This document shows, in pieces, positions 45,401-58,000 of a stretch of DNA of 64,000 bases. A program made the translations under genes and the position numbers. The stretch is from Notamacropus eugenii (lineage: Eukaryota; Chordata; Mammalia; Diprotodontia; Macropodidae). Within the stretch, counting starts at the first letter, position 1; each line of letters opens with the position of its first letter. Location of the stretch: the NCBI RefSeq assembly GCF_028372415.1, contig NC_092878.1:2817501-2881500 (forward strand), read 5' to 3'. The notes below the pieces were generated by a model. It saw only the letters and a list, made by a program, of their open reading frames with translations. It had not been told where the DNA came from and made no database searches.

Positions 45401-47235
45401 TAAGCTAATTTTTGAAGCAAGTGAGAAATTCCAAGAAGTGGAAGTAAAGAGAGTTTATTCCAGACATGGAGGATGTCAAAAGGTACAGAGATGGGAGATG
45501 GAATACTACAGAAAGAAGATGAATTTGACTGGAATATGGTGTCAATGAAAGCTATAGTGTCAATGAAAGCTTGGTCAACTGAAGGATTTACACTGTGAAA
45601 GGAAGGCAGTGAGACCAGAGCAAGAGAATGGACTGGGAAAATAGGAAGAGGTAAAGGGATTTGAGGTACTAATGAGAATAAAGGGTAGAGTGAGGAAGAG
45701 GGGGACAGAGAGAGGGATGGAAAGATTGACTATTCTAATCAGAGAGAAGAATAACATAATGATAGGTGATGCTGAAATATAACAACAACGATTATAATGT
45801 CAGTATGAGATAAATCTAGAAAGACAGATGGACACTAGACTGGGAAGGGTTTCATGTCCAACTGATGATTTGTATTTTATTCTAAAGGAAGTCGCTGAAG
45901 ATTTTTGAGTGGTGGGAGGTGGAGTGACATGGTCAGATGTGTCAAAGGAATACTAGTTCATCTGGTTTGTGGAAAAAGGCTTTGAGAGGAAAGATACTGG
46001 AAGAAAGGAGAAGCATCAGGAGGGCATTGCAATGATCCTTGCAATAGAAGTGACGGGGGCTAACCTAGGGAGCTTGTGCGAATGGAGAAAAGGACAGGAT
46101 CTGAGAAATGTTGTGAAAGTAGAATGGACATGACTTAACAGATGACTTGATATGACAAATAAGGAAAGAGAAGAATCAAAGAGAATTCCATGGTTATTAA
46201 TCCTTGGGAACTGGAAAAATGGTGGTGACCTCAATAGAAGTAGTGAAGGTTTAAAGAGGAACAATTAAAGGGGAAGATAAATTACTACTATTTTGGATGT
46301 GTTGACTTTAAGAAGTGAATGGGACATTTAAGTGGTGACTTCCTACAGGCATTTAATGATGTTGGACTGAAATTCAGTACTAGAGAAAAATTAGGGCTAA
46401 ATATGTGGACTTAGGAGGCATCTGCATAAAAATGATGATTGGGAGCTGATGAGATCACCAAGTTAGAGAAAGCATGAAAAGAAGAGAAGACCCAGGATCT
46501 AGAACAGGGGGTAGGAGTTTGTGGCTTTGAGGCCACATGTGGCCCTCTAGGTCTTCAAGTGTGGCCCTTTGACTGAATCCAAACTTTATAGAACAAATCC
46601 CTTTAATAATAGACCTTGTTCGGTAAAACTTGGACTTGATCAAAAGGTTGCACCTAAGGACCTAGAAGGCCACATGTGACCTTGAGGATGCAGGTTCCTC
46701 ATACCTCACCTAAAAATAAGGTAGAAGAAGTAATGACAAATGGACTTGGTTCTCAATAATAGAAGATACAAAGACATTTGCTGAGAGGAAGAGGGTAGGA
46801 TTCTTAAAGAATAAAGAGAAGGTTTGGACTAGGCACTACAGCGAAGTGGTAAAGATTCAATTAGGTTAGAAAAGCAGGATTACCAAACAGATGTAAAGGA
46901 CCCAATTCAGATTAGCTAATTTAATATTGTGATGAACACAGTGGGGGTGGTTATATTTCTTCTCCAATAACGTCCATTGACATGTGGGTATAAGTGGAAG
47001 AGGTGGATAACTGGAGTAACTCAGGGTGGGAATTTGGCAAGGGATGCATAGTAAGAAAACAAGGAGTAAGGGTGGAAGGCAGCTTTTAGTTGAGTTGGTC
47101 AACTGTAGGAGCCATGCTGTGAAGGGAGGGTAGTGATAGCAGGCAAGAGAAATGGACCAAGAAAAAGGTAAAAGGATTTGAGATCCTAGTGAGGATAGAG
47201 AATAGAGTGAGGAAAAGGGAGAGATGGAAACATAT
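45401..47235 (+). repeat. Long ancient interspersed repeat, with an internal duplicate
   Basis: 'TATTCCAGACATGGAGGATG', 'GGTGGAGTGACATGGTCAGA', 'GATGAGATCACCAAGTTAGA' and 'GTGTTGACTTTAAGAAGTGA' place it in the family whose 5' end is seen at 63360. 45565-45725 and 47095-47235 are related to each other ('GATTTGAGGTACTAATGAGA' and 'GATTTGAGATCCTAGTGAGG'). A MITE is inserted at 46507. Confidence 0.6.
46507..46715. mobile_element. hAT-like palindromic MITE
   Basis: Left arm 'GGCTTTGAGGCCACATGTGG' and 'CCCTCTAGGTCTTCAAGTGT'; right arm 'GGACCTAGAAGGCCACATGT' and 'GACCTTGAGGATGCAGGTTC'. The arms are reverse complements over most of the element. The reduced relative is at 13785. Confidence 0.75.
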
Positions 47236-47875
47236 AACAACCACAACGACAAACATTTATACAATGCTTCAAGGTTTGCAAAGCATTTCACAAATATTAT
47301 CTCATTTTATTCTCCCAGCAGCCCTGAGACATAGGTGCTGTTGTTATTCCTGTTTTACAGATAAGGAAACTGAAGCAGAAAGAGATTAAAGGCTGACTTA
47401 GTTTTGCACAGCTAGTAAGTATCTTAAGGCTGAATTTGAATTCAAGTCAGACTACATTTTATACCTTCCCATCATGTCCCAGAAATCTCTTCATTTCATG
47501 TCATTTCAGCCCTGGAATTAAAAACTCAGTCTCTACCTCTGGTTATCTCCTTCTAGACTCTCTATTTAAAGATAGTACCCAGGACACCCATCTCTTCATT
47601 TCTACCAGGCTGTGATCTGGCTTTTCTGTCATGCTACTTCCTCCCACGGCCCCACCCTCTCATGTTCCTTTTATGTATTATCTTTCCTCACTAGAATGTA
47701 AGCTTCTTCATTAGAATGGCAGGATCTGTCTTTCTTTTTGGCTTGTATTTGTATTCCTAATGCTTAGCACAGTGTCTGGTACATAGCAAATGCTAAATAA
47801 ATAGTTGTTGGCTGACTGAGTTACTGAATTCAGGTTCAGGGTTCTATCCGATAGATCACCTAGCTACCACTAGAC
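47236..47875 (-). repeat. CORE-SINE split by an L2 fragment
   Basis: Reverse CORE-SINE at 47236-47460 ('AGGTTTGCAAAGCATTTCAC', 'GTTTTACAGATAAGGAAACT') resumes at 47825 with 'TTCAGGTTCAGGGTTCTATC' and 'ATCACCTAGCTACCAC'. Between them a plus-strand L2 end runs 47470-47825 ('CTAGAATGTAAGCTTCTTCA', 'AGCACAGTGTCTGGTACATA'). Confidence 0.7.
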
Positions 47876-47929
47876 AAGACCATCCATATGGAAGGCTAAA
47901 GTAGAGTGAAGATGTAAGTCATGGAATTT

Positions 47930-49255
47930 AAGGAGGTTGATGAAAATCATAAAAAATGAGTCAACAGCTTGGAAAAGGAGAAACAAAAAAGTACTGAAGA
48001 AAATAATATTTTAAAAAAGCAGAATAGGTTAAATGGTAAAAGAGGAACGAAAATTCAATGAGGAGAAGAATGCCTTCAAAAGCAGAATTGAAGAAATGAA
48101 TAAAGATACACAAAAATTCACTGAAGAGAAGAATTCCTTAAAAAGGAGAATTGGCCAAATGGAAAAGGAGGTATAAAGTCTCCCTGAAGAAAATAATTCC
48201 TTAAAAATTAGAATTAAGCAAGTAGAAGCCAATGACACCAAGAGACATTGGGAAACAATCAAACAAAACCAAAATAATGAAAAAATAGAAGACAATGTGA
48301 AATATTAGGAAAACAACTGACCTGGAAAATAGATCCAAGAGAGATAATTTAAAAATTATTAGACTTCCTGAAAGCCATGATAAAAAAAGAGCCTAGATAT
48401 CATCTTTCAAGAAATTATCAAGGAAAACTGCCCTGATATTCCAGAACCAGTGGGTCAAATTGAAATGGAAAGAATCTACTGATCACCTCCTGAAAGAGAT
48501 CCCCAAATGAAAACTTCCAGGAATATTACAGCCAAATTCCAGAGCTCTTGGGTCAAGGAGAAAACATTGCATCAGTCAGGAAGAACAATTCAAGTATTAT
48601 GGAGCCACAGTTGAATACACAAGTTTTAGCAGCTTCCATGTTAAAGGACTGAAGGGCTTAGAATATGATATTCCAGAGGGCAAAGGAGCTAGGATTACAA
48701 CCAACAATCACCTACCCAGCAAAAATTAAGTTTAATCCTTCAGAGGAAAAAACAGATATTCAATGAAATAGAGGACTTTGAAGCACTCCTGATGAAAAGA
48801 CCAGAGCTGAATAGAAAATTTGACTTTTAAGTATGACTCAAGAGAAGCATAAAGGAAGAGGAAAATGAAATCATAAGGGAATTAATAAGGTTAAACTGTT
48901 TACATTCCTACATGGGAAAATAACATTTGTAGCTTGCAAAACTTTTCTTGTTAGGGGAGTTAGAAGGAGTGTATATAGATGGAGGACACAGGTGTGAGTT
49001 GAATATGATGAGATGACATCTAAAAATTAAAATTAAGAAGTGAAAAAGAGGATTGCACTGGGAGAAAGGGAAAAGGGGAGATAGAATGGGATAAATTTTC
49101 TCACATGAAAGTGGCATGAAAGAGCTTTCACAGTGAGGTAGTGAGGGATGCTTGAACCTTATTCTCATCAGAATTGGCTCAAGGAACAGACTCACAGTGG
49201 CTCATAGAGATTTCAAGCATGGGACACAATATTTTCGTCTCAGAGTTTACAGAAC
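47930..49255 (+). mobile_element. HAL1/L1 ORF1 copy, 5' truncated
   Basis: Plus-strand ORF1 relics: coiled-coil repeats from 47960, 'DNLKIIRLPESHD' around 48340, 'SPPERDPQMKTSRNITAKF' around 48490 and 'LEYDIPEGKGARITTNNHLP' around 48660. The post-ORF1 region then follows to about 49250. Stops and small indels throughout. Same family as 20284, 31400 and 56200. Confidence 0.8.
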
Positions 49256-49273
49256 CATTCATTGAATCAGAAA

Positions 49274-50444
49274 ATGCCTGTTCTCACCGAACTATTTAGC
49301 CATATTGATAAGCACCAGGATCAATCCATAAAGAAGCTTTCAGGTTGGGTGGCAATCCAGAGCATTTCTGCAAGGCCAAAGAGAAGAAATCAGTGGAATG
49401 ATAGAAACTGCAGCTGCAAGCACAAGACAACTAAGTGGCATAACCGAGCTCATAAACATTGGGAAACAAAATCTCCAGGATGATTCAGAAATTCCTCTTC
49501 CTCCTATTTTACTTGGCAAACTGGGCTCAGATTCCCAAAAGAAAACTGTGTGGGTCTGTGGACATCTGGATGTACAGCCAACAGCCTTGGAGGATAGCTG
49601 TGAGCCCTTCACATTGTTAGAAATAGGTAGAAAACTATATGGAAGAGGGGTAACCAATGACAAGGGACCAGCACTTGGCTGGCTAAGTGCCCTGGAAGCT
49701 TTTTAGCAGATAAATCAGGATATCCTTGTCAATATCAAATTTTGTCAAGAAGGCATGGAGGAATCTGGTTCTGAAGGTCTGGATGACTTGATTTTCTCCA
49801 AGAAAGATACTTTCTTCAAACAAGAAGCCCTGTATTACATTTGACCTCAGAGGAATTTGCTGCTTTTTTTTTTTTTTTATAGAGGTGGAATGCTGTGGCA
49901 AAGACTTATTCTGGTGTGTATAGTGGTTCAGTACATGAAACCATATCAAATCTCATTACTCTGGATGGGCTGCTTGGAGGACAGAAAGGGATACATTCTC
50001 ATTCCTGATATTAATGAAGCAGTGGCTCCTATTACCGATGAGGAGCTCTTGCCATATGGAAAGATTGACTTTGATTTTGAAGAATATGTGAAAGATGTGG
50101 GAGCAAAGGCACTTCTACCTGATTCAAAGGAAATAATCTTAATTCAAGGCGTACATGGGCCATAGTAGAAAACCCTGGGTATCTGACTTCATCCTCTTTA
50201 CCTGGCTGGGAGAAAAGTCCTGAAAAGAGTTTTTGGTGTTAAAATAGACTTGACCAGAGAAAGGTGCAGTATTTCTGTGACCTTGATCTTCCAGGAGGAC
50301 ACAGGTAAAAAAATAATACTGCTGCCTGTCAGATCATCAGATGATGGTGCTCATTCACAGAATGAAAAACTCAATAGACATAATTGTATAGAAGGGACCA
50401 AAATGCTGGATGCATGCCTATATGAAGTGTCTCAATTGAACTGA
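49274..50444 (+). pseudogene. CNDP2P: CNDP2 processed pseudogene
   Basis: Intronless relic of cytosolic non-specific dipeptidase 2, an M20 metallopeptidase that hydrolyses Cys-Gly and other dipeptides. It starts at the ancestral ATG (49274, '[20 protein letters not shown]'), then '[10 protein letters not shown]', '[14 protein letters not shown]', the metal-ligand region 'VCGHLDVQP' (about 49556), '[16 protein letters not shown]', '[15 protein letters not shown]' (about 49750), '[17 protein letters not shown]' (about 50075), 'PWVSDF', '[15 protein letters not shown]' and 'YEVSQLN' to the stop at 50442-50444. Breaks: frameshifts near 49390, 49700 and 50200; loss of about 16 codons near 49830; expansion of a short T stretch to about 17 T at 49864-49879; and loss of roughly 90 codons near 50165. 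The reading is clearly non-functional. Confidence 0.93.
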
Positions 50445-50782
50445 GTCATATATTTTGTTCCTCACTTTGAAGAGTGATATTTAAGTGGAAAGTTGGTTAA
50501 TCTGGTCATTAGGTCATTTTTCATTAGGAGGCCTCTTGTCTTACTCTTTTCCTTTCATAAAAACAAACACCTACAAAAGCTTTGAACATCTGCCATTGCT
50601 ATACCCACTATATACTATTATCTAAAAATGGAACCATTTGAAGACAAGGCTGAAAAATATTTATATTTGATTCCCAAGGTCTGACAAGGGCTCTGAATTG
50701 ACAAATTCTTGTCTCAGCTGGGCTGTTTCCAAAGTTCCTACAAAACTGCTTTTTTCCCCCCAAAATGAATAATCCATCTAAA
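50445..50782 (+). other. Probable 3' UTR of the CNDP2 retrocopy
   Basis: Follows the pseudogene stop without a recognisable boundary. An A-run at 50990-51000 could be the old poly-A tail, with the hAT MITE inserted before it. Confidence 0.4.
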
Positions 50783-50975
50783 ACAGGAACTCTTAACTTT
50801 TTCTGTATCATGGACCTTTTGAGCAGTCTGATGAAACAGAGTAATGTTTTGTTTCCTGCAGTCATAATTGATGAAAATGCTAAATTTCAGTTAGAGGTTA
50901 ATGAAAAATAAGATATTTTTTCCATACAAGCTTACAGACCCTCTGAAATCTTGAAATTCTTGAACCCCAGGGAAA
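50783..50975. mobile_element. hAT-like MITE (GGGGTTCTTAACC type)
   Basis: 'GGAACTCTTAACTTTTTCTG', 'ATCATGGACCTTTTGAGCAG' and 'GAAATTCTTGAACCCCAGGG'. Same family as 38970, 40750 and 61120, other orientation. Confidence 0.65.
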
Positions 50976-50989
50976 GAATCCTCAATCTA

Positions 50990-51589
50990 AAAAAAAAAAT
51001 TAAATCCTCCAAAAGAAATACTATTTAATTGATAGGCTGTCTTCAGTAATAGGACTTGTTGTTTTGAACAACAGGTTGTTGTATATTTATTCCTTATCTC
51101 TGTCTTCCTTTTTTTTTTTTTTTAAAGCTTACTGGCCTAATGTGTTGTTTTATAAGGGAAATATTGAAGATTATGAAATAAATTGCAACTTTTTCCCCAT
51201 AATTAGATTGTTGCTATTATTAGATCTCCTTTTGAGTCTGTGTTTTGTGTTTATGCTCCCTGAACTCACTACTATTTTTACTCTGTTAAGGTCCATAAGG
51301 GATATATTTACTATTTTTGTCCTTTTAAATCATTGGTAATATGCCTGTGTCTCTGTGCCTTAACACATACTCAATTTTTGCAGAAAGTTCCATGTAGTGC
51401 TAAGACACACATACACACACATATATGTATTTATATACACATAAACATATAATTATAATTATAAATATATTTTATTATAATTATAAATATATTTTATACG
51501 TATAATATTATCATGAAACACCATAGAAGTTTTTTGTTGTTACTGTTTAACCCAATAAGCATGACTCTTTTTAGTTTTTTTCATTTTTT
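50990..51589. other. Unassigned AT-rich stretch with CA/TA runs
   Basis: CA and TA short arrays at 51405-51440. A direct repeat of AATTATAAATATATTTTA occurs at about 51458 and 51479. No coding feature. Confidence 0.5.
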
Positions 51590-52049
51590 TCTTGGGCACA
51601 ATTTATTTATTTACTTATTGGTGCCTTCCTTGGTTGCTATATTTGATTACCTTTGGGTTTCTATTGTTTGGAGTGTTTGCAAAAGAAATAATTTGCTCAA
51701 ATCTTTTTTTTTTGTTGGAATGCTTCAAATGCCTATCTTCTATTGACCACCCCACTTTTAAAACTGATAATTAGGCCCAGGTTTGCAGGTGATATTATTT
51801 TGGGTTACATCTTGATGGGCTCCTATGCTCTTTTGAACACATTATTCCCTTACCTCCTGAAGTTTCTGGTGGGCCCAGAATATGTCTTTTGAATTTCCTT
51901 TCCTTTATATTTGAAAGGCTTTCTTTTGGGTGCTTGAAGAATTTTTTGTAGTTTGTGGTCTTTTTCTTTTTCTGGAGTCAATTTATGGATTCTTTCAGTT
52001 AGCACTTTGTTTTCTATGTTCAGAAGTTCTAGGCAGTTTCCTTGTATTT
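51590..52049 (-). mobile_element. L1 ORF1 C-terminal half (antisense)
   Basis: On the minus strand 52049 down to 51850 reads '[19 protein letters not shown]', '[18 protein letters not shown]' and 'SGPTRNFRR'. Then, with breaks, 'PANLGLIISF' and 'FEAFQQKKK' appear near 51700. These follow L1 ORF1p from its linker through the C-terminal domain. The amino-terminal half of an ORF1 in the same orientation is at 59625-60000, on the other side of the plus-strand L1. Confidence 0.65.
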
Positions 52050-53142
52050 TTTCATGCATTATAATGTTGATACCTAAATCAGGAAGAACAAAAAAAGAGA
52101 AAGAAAATTGTAGATCAATTTCACTAATGGATATTGACGCAAAAATCCTGAATAAAACACTAGCTAGAAATCTACAACAATATATCACAAAGATTATACA
52201 CTATGACCACGTGGGATTTATACCAAGGGTGCAGGACTGGGTTATAAGGAGAACTCAACACAACTGATTATACCAATAATAAAAGTAGCAAAAACATATG
52301 ATTATATCAATAGATGCAGAAAAACCTTTTTGACAAAATGCAACACTCATACCTATTAAAAACACACAGAAGCATAATTATAAATGGATTTTTTCCTTAA
52401 AATAGTAAGAAATATCAGCAAGCATTATCAATGATGGGAATAAGCTAACAACCTTCCCAATAAGATGAGGAGTGAAACAAGGATACCCATTATCACCAAT
52501 ATTATTCAGTTTTGTACTAGAAGTGCTAGCAGTAGCAAAAAAGAGAAGAAAAAGAAATGCAATCAGAATGGGCAATGATGTAAAAACTATCTCTTTTTGC
52601 AGGTGACGGGATGGTATTCTTGGAAAATCCTAGAGATTCAACTAAAAGTTAGTTGAAGCAAAAGATAATTTTAGCAAAGTAGCAGGATATAAACTAAAAC
52701 CATATAAATCATTAGCATTTATATATGTCACTCACAAGCCCTGTAAGAAGAAGTAGTAAGAGATATTTCAGTTAAAGTAACCATAGATAATACAAAATTC
52801 CTGGGAGTATACCTGCCAAGACAAACTCAGGAACTATATGAACATAATTTTAAAATATTTTTTATATAAATAAAGTCAGATGTAAATATTTGTAGAAATA
52901 TTCATTGTTCAAGGATGGGCTGTGCCAATATAATAAAATGACAATTCCACCCAAATTAATGTACTTATTCAGTGCCATTCCACTCAAATTACCAAAAACT
53001 TATTTTATGAACTAGAAAAAATTATAACAAAAATCATTTGGAAGAACAAAATTTCAAGAGTATCAAAGAAGTTAGAGGAAAAAATGTAAAAGAAGGATGT
53101 CTAGCAATATCAGATTTTAAGCTGTATTATAAGGTGGTAATT

Positions 53143-53400
53143 AGGGGCAGGTAGGTGGCACAGTAGATAGCGTGCTGGGTCTGGAGTCAGGAAGATTCAT
53201 CTTCCTGCGTTCAAATCCTGCCTCAATCACTTACTAGATGAGTGATTCTGGGCAAGTCACTTAACTCCTTTTGCTTCAGTTTCCTCATCTGTAAAATGGG
53301 TTAAAGAAGGAAATGGCACATCCCTCTAGTATCTGTCAAGAAAACCTCAGATGGAGTCATAAAGAGTTGGACATGATTGAAAAACAATTGTACAACAAAC
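53143..53400 (+). repeat. tRNA-derived marsupial SINE inserted in L1
   Basis: 'AGGGGCAGGTAGGTGGCACA', 'GGTCTGGAGTCAGGAAGATT', 'CCTCATCTGTAAAATGGGTT' and 'AGAGTTGGACATGATTGAAA'. Flanked by AAGGTGGTAATT (53131-53142) and AAGGTGAAAATT (53401-53412), a 12-bp duplication with two mismatches. Confidence 0.93.
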
Positions 53401-53799
53401 AAGGTGAAAATTGTCAAAACTCTCTGGTACTGGCTAGGAAATAGAAAGGTGTATCAATGGAATAAAGTAGATATACAAGATGCAGTGGTAAATGATTATG
53501 GTAACCTTGTGTTTTATAAATGTAAAAATTTAAGCTTTTGGGATAAGAATTCACTATTTGGTAAAAACTGTTGGGAAAACTGGAAAGCAGGCTGGTATAA
53601 TCTAGGTGTAGATGAATATATTACACCATTTACCAAGATTAGGTCAAAATGGATACAAGACCTAGACATAAAGGGAGATATCATAAGCAAATTATAAGAA
53701 CATGGAATATATTGCCTATCAGATTTATGGATAAGAGAAAAATTTAATGAATAAACAAGAGAGAGAATATTGTGAGACATAAAATAAATATTTTTAAAA

Positions 53800-54764
53800 A
53801 TTTTATGAATGAATGGATGAATTTTTAGTTTTCAGTATTCACTTTTATAAGATTTTGAGTTCTAAGATCTCCCCCCCTCCTCACTCTTCCCTCCCCAAGA
53901 TGGCATGCAATCTATAGCAAATAGGATATAGATATATATGGATATATATGTATATATATGAATAAAGGGGAAGAACCTCAAGTAAGAAAAAACAAAAAGC
54001 AACAAGAAAAAGAGAAAATAGTATGCTCTAATTGACTTTCAGCCTCTATCGTTCTTTTTTCTGGGTGTGGATAGCATTCTCCATCATGAGTCTTCTGAAA
54101 TTGTTTTAGGTCATTGCGTTGCTCAGAAGGACTGAGACTAACAAAGTTGGTCAGTGCACAATGTTGTCCTGTTCTGCTGGTTCTCCTGGTTCTGCTCTCA
54201 CCTCACTCAGCATCCGTTTATGCAAGTCTTTCCAGGTTTTTCTGAAATCTGCCTGCTCATCATTTCTTATGGAACAACAATATTCCATTATGTTCATACA
54301 CCACAGCTTGTTCAGCCATTCCCCAACTGATGGGCATCCCCTCGATTTCCAATTCTTGGTCACCACAAAAAGAGCTGCTATAAATATTTTTGTACATGTG
54401 GGTCCTTTTCTCTTTTTTTCTAATCTCTTTGGGATCCAGACCTAGTAGTGGTATTGCTGGACCAAAAGTTATGCACAGTTTTATAGTCATTTGGGCTTAG
54501 GTCCAAATTGTTCTCCAGAATGGTTGAATCAGTTCACAATTTCGCCAACAATGCATTAGTATTCTAATTTTCCCACATCTTCTCCAACATTTATGATTTT
54601 CCTGTTTCGTTTTGTTAGCCAGTCTTATAGGTGTGATGTGGTACCCCAGAGTTGTTTTATTTGCATTTCTCTAATCAATAGTGATTTAGAGCATTTTTAT
54701 GTGACAATAGTTTAATTTCTTCCTTTGAAAACTGCCTATTCATGTCCTTTGACCATAAAGGGAT
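53800..54764 (-). mobile_element. L1 3' end inserted antisense in the L1
   Basis: On the minus strand 54490 down to 54151 reads 'FGPAIPLLGLDPKEIRKKEK', 'SYKNIYSS'-like and 'EWLNKLWCMNIMEYCCSIRN', the L1 ORF2 end. An L1 3' UTR follows to about 53800. The host L1 reading frame resumes just beyond it. Confidence 0.8.
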
Positions 54765-55095
54765 ACTTTTGAATATGTTAAATTAAAAAGTTTTGTACAA
54801 ATAAAATCAATGTAGGCAACATTAGAAGGAAAGAAGAAAATTGGGGGGAAATTGTTTTATATCCAGTTTCTCAGATAAAGGCTTCATATCTTTTATATGT
54901 ACACACATAAATACACACACATATATACATATGTATGTATGTAGATAACTTTGTCAAATTTATAAGAATATGAGTCATTCCCAAACTGATAAATGGTCAT
55001 TGCATTTGAACAGGCAGTTTTTGGAAGAAGCAATAAAAGCTATATTTAGTCATATGGAAAAATTGTTTAAATTATTATTGATTATAGAAATACAA

Positions 55096-58000
55096 TTTTT
55101 TCTTTCTGTTTTTTTGCTTTGAAAGTTTCATGTTGAATTTATATACTTAAAATGAAAAGCAAGTTTGACATAAGAGAGAGTTGCCATCTCATGCATAATC
55201 CTCTTTTTATGTATATGAAAATGTTCATTTCATTTGGATTTTTTTTTAATTTTTAATTTTTTAACACAGTTCATATCACATAACACAAGTCCAACTTTTG
55301 GTCAGGTGATATTTCTTTTAAAGCATTTACAATATAGACCACAAATGGATTTTTTTTTAACAGTAACCAACTGAGACACAAATAATTACTACGTATGCTA
55401 ACTTCATAAGCCCTTGACCTAATTGTCTCCACACTGTTACTAATAATTAAAGGACCTTAACTTATTGTTGTTGGTCTAAAGTCCTAAGCCTAATAGCTTA
55501 ATTTTAGACTTGACCTTGGATGTTCCCCTACCAACAATCCATAATTTAATAGATCTGGTATTAAGCTTACAAACCTTTTGACTATAGGAAATTGCCACTA
55601 AGAGTAGGGACATTGCAGGGAAACAATATCTCCCCAATTTCATGTTCGTTCCCGGCAGGAGCAGATTGTCAATTTGCATTCAGTCAGGCTTAGAGTCTGT
55701 CAGGTGTCAGTGGAGAAACTGAGTCAGGAGAATTCTACCTCAGCCCAGGCTGAACAGCTTCTCTCCCACCCTTCCCATGAGATCACCTTTTTCAGTTCAT
55801 ACCAGCATCTCACAGGCATCATGGATTGGAGACTCAGACTGCCTTTGTTGCTACCCATACCTGAAGTTAGACTCAGAAGGACAGTCACTTAATAGTCCCA
55901 AAGCACCTTAAAATAGCAAGTTCCAATAACCAGGTTTCAGATATGGCTATAATTTCACATTGGCTAAGGAACTTCTTTTGAGGCAAGTCTTGAGGGGCTT
56001 ACATGCCTTTCTATACATGTTCTAGTTCCTGCTTAAATAAAATCATCAAATCAAATTTACCATTAAAACTTTAACTTTTCCATCAATGCCAAATTTTACC
56101 CGAAGTTACCAGCCTCTAGGAGACTTAGACTAAAATTCATTTCCCCAAACTAAAGATGTCTCTGATTTAGTCTCAGTAATTAATTCAGTCAATTGTTTTT
56201 AATACTAATTGCTTTTACATCACTTTGTAACATGTCCAATTTTTCTCCCCACCTCTTCCCTCCCCCCACCACCTAATACCTTGCATTCTGATTACCCCTT
56301 CCCTCAATGAGCCCTCCCTTCTATCACACCCCACCCTTCCCTTATCCCCATCTTCTGTCTTTTCTTGTAGGGCAAGATAAATTTCTATACGCCATTACCT
56401 GTATTTCTTATTTCCCAGTTATATGCAATAATAATTCTCAACATTTGTTTCTAATACTTTGAATTCCACCTTCTTTCCTTCTCTCCCTCCCTACCCATCC
56501 CCATTGAGAAGGCAAGCAATTCAATACAGGCTATACATGTGTCATTTTGCAAAAGACTTCCATAATAATCATGTTGTGTAATACTAACTATATTTCCCTC
56601 TATCCTACCCTGTCTCCCTCCCCCTTTTTTATTGTCTCATTTGACCTTGGCCCTTCCCAAAAGTGTTTATTTCTAGTTACTCCCTTCTCCCATTTGCCCT
56701 CACTTCTATCATTTTTCTCACCCCACTTGTCACCTCCTCCCCTACTTTCCTGTAGTATAAGACCCATATGTGGAGAGAGTAGCTTCACTTTTCCCCTCTC
56801 CCCTTCTCCCTTTTTTCCTCCACTGAATAAGATTTTTCTTTATCTCTTTTATGAGTTATAGCCTGCTCCATTCCATTTCTTCCTCTCTCTTCCCAGTATT
56901 TTCCCCCCCACCCCTTAATTTTTAATATATATATATATATTTGTGGATATCATCTCTTCTGATTCAAAACAGCCTGTACTCTCTATCTAAATGTGTGTGT
57001 ATGTGTATGTGTGTGTGTGTGTGTGTATGTGAATGCACAATCCCTCCACCTACTCAAATACTGAGAAAAGTCTCAAGAGTTATAAATATTATCTTTCCAT
57101 GTAGGAATGTAAACAGTTCAGCTTTAGAAAGTCTTTTATGATTTCTCTTTCCTGTTTACTTTTTCAAGCTTCTCTTGATTCTTGTGTTTGAAAGTCAAAT
57201 TTTCAACACAGTTCTGATCTTTTTAACATGAATGCTTGAAAGTCCTCTATATCATTGAATGACCATTTATTCCCTTGAAGTATTATACTCAGTTTTGCTG
57301 GGTAGGTGATTCTTGGTTTTAATCCCAGTTCTTTTGATTTCTGGAATATCCTATTCCAAGGCCTTAAATCTCTTAATGTAGAAGCTGCTGGATCCTGTGT
57401 TATCCTGATTGTATTTCCACAATACTCAAATCATTTCTTTCTAGCTGCTTGCAGTATTTTCTCCTTGACCTTGAACCTCTGAAATTTGGCCACAATATTC
57501 CTAGAAGTTTCTCTTTTTGGGTCTCTTTCAGGAAGTGATTGGTGGATTCTTTCAATATTTATTGTGCCCTCTGGTTCTAGAATATCAGGACAGTTTTCCT
57601 AGATAATTTCATGGAAGATAATGTCTAGGCTCTTTTTTTGATCATGGCTTTCAGGTAGTCCCATAATTTTTAAATTGTCTCTTCTGGATCTATTTTCCAG
57701 GTCAGTTGTTTTTCCAATGAGATGTTTCACATTATCTTCTATTTTTTCAAACTTTGGTTTTGTTTTCTAACTGCTTAGTTTATCTCATAGTCATTCATTT
57801 CCCTGAACTCAATTCTGTCTTTCAGAGAACTATTTTGTTCAGTGAGCTTTTGAAACTTCTCCTCCATTTGGCTAATTCTGCTTTTTAATGCCTTCCTCTC
57901 CTCATTGGCTTTTTGGACCTCTTTTGTCAATTGAGTTAGCCTCTTTTTAAAGGTGTTATTTTTCTCAGCATTTTTTTTGGTTCTCCTTTAGCAAGCTGCT

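Noticed and set aside
51590-52200. 5' inversion (twin priming) of the plus-strand L1
   Set aside because: It would explain the antisense ORF1 piece on the left, but the complementary ORF1 half on the right (59625-60000) fits better with insertion into an older antisense L1. Not fully excluded.
56547-56861. 104-codon Ser/Pro/Phe-rich plus-strand frame
   Set aside because: Antisense to the purine-rich post-ORF1 region of a HAL1 copy; composition artefact.
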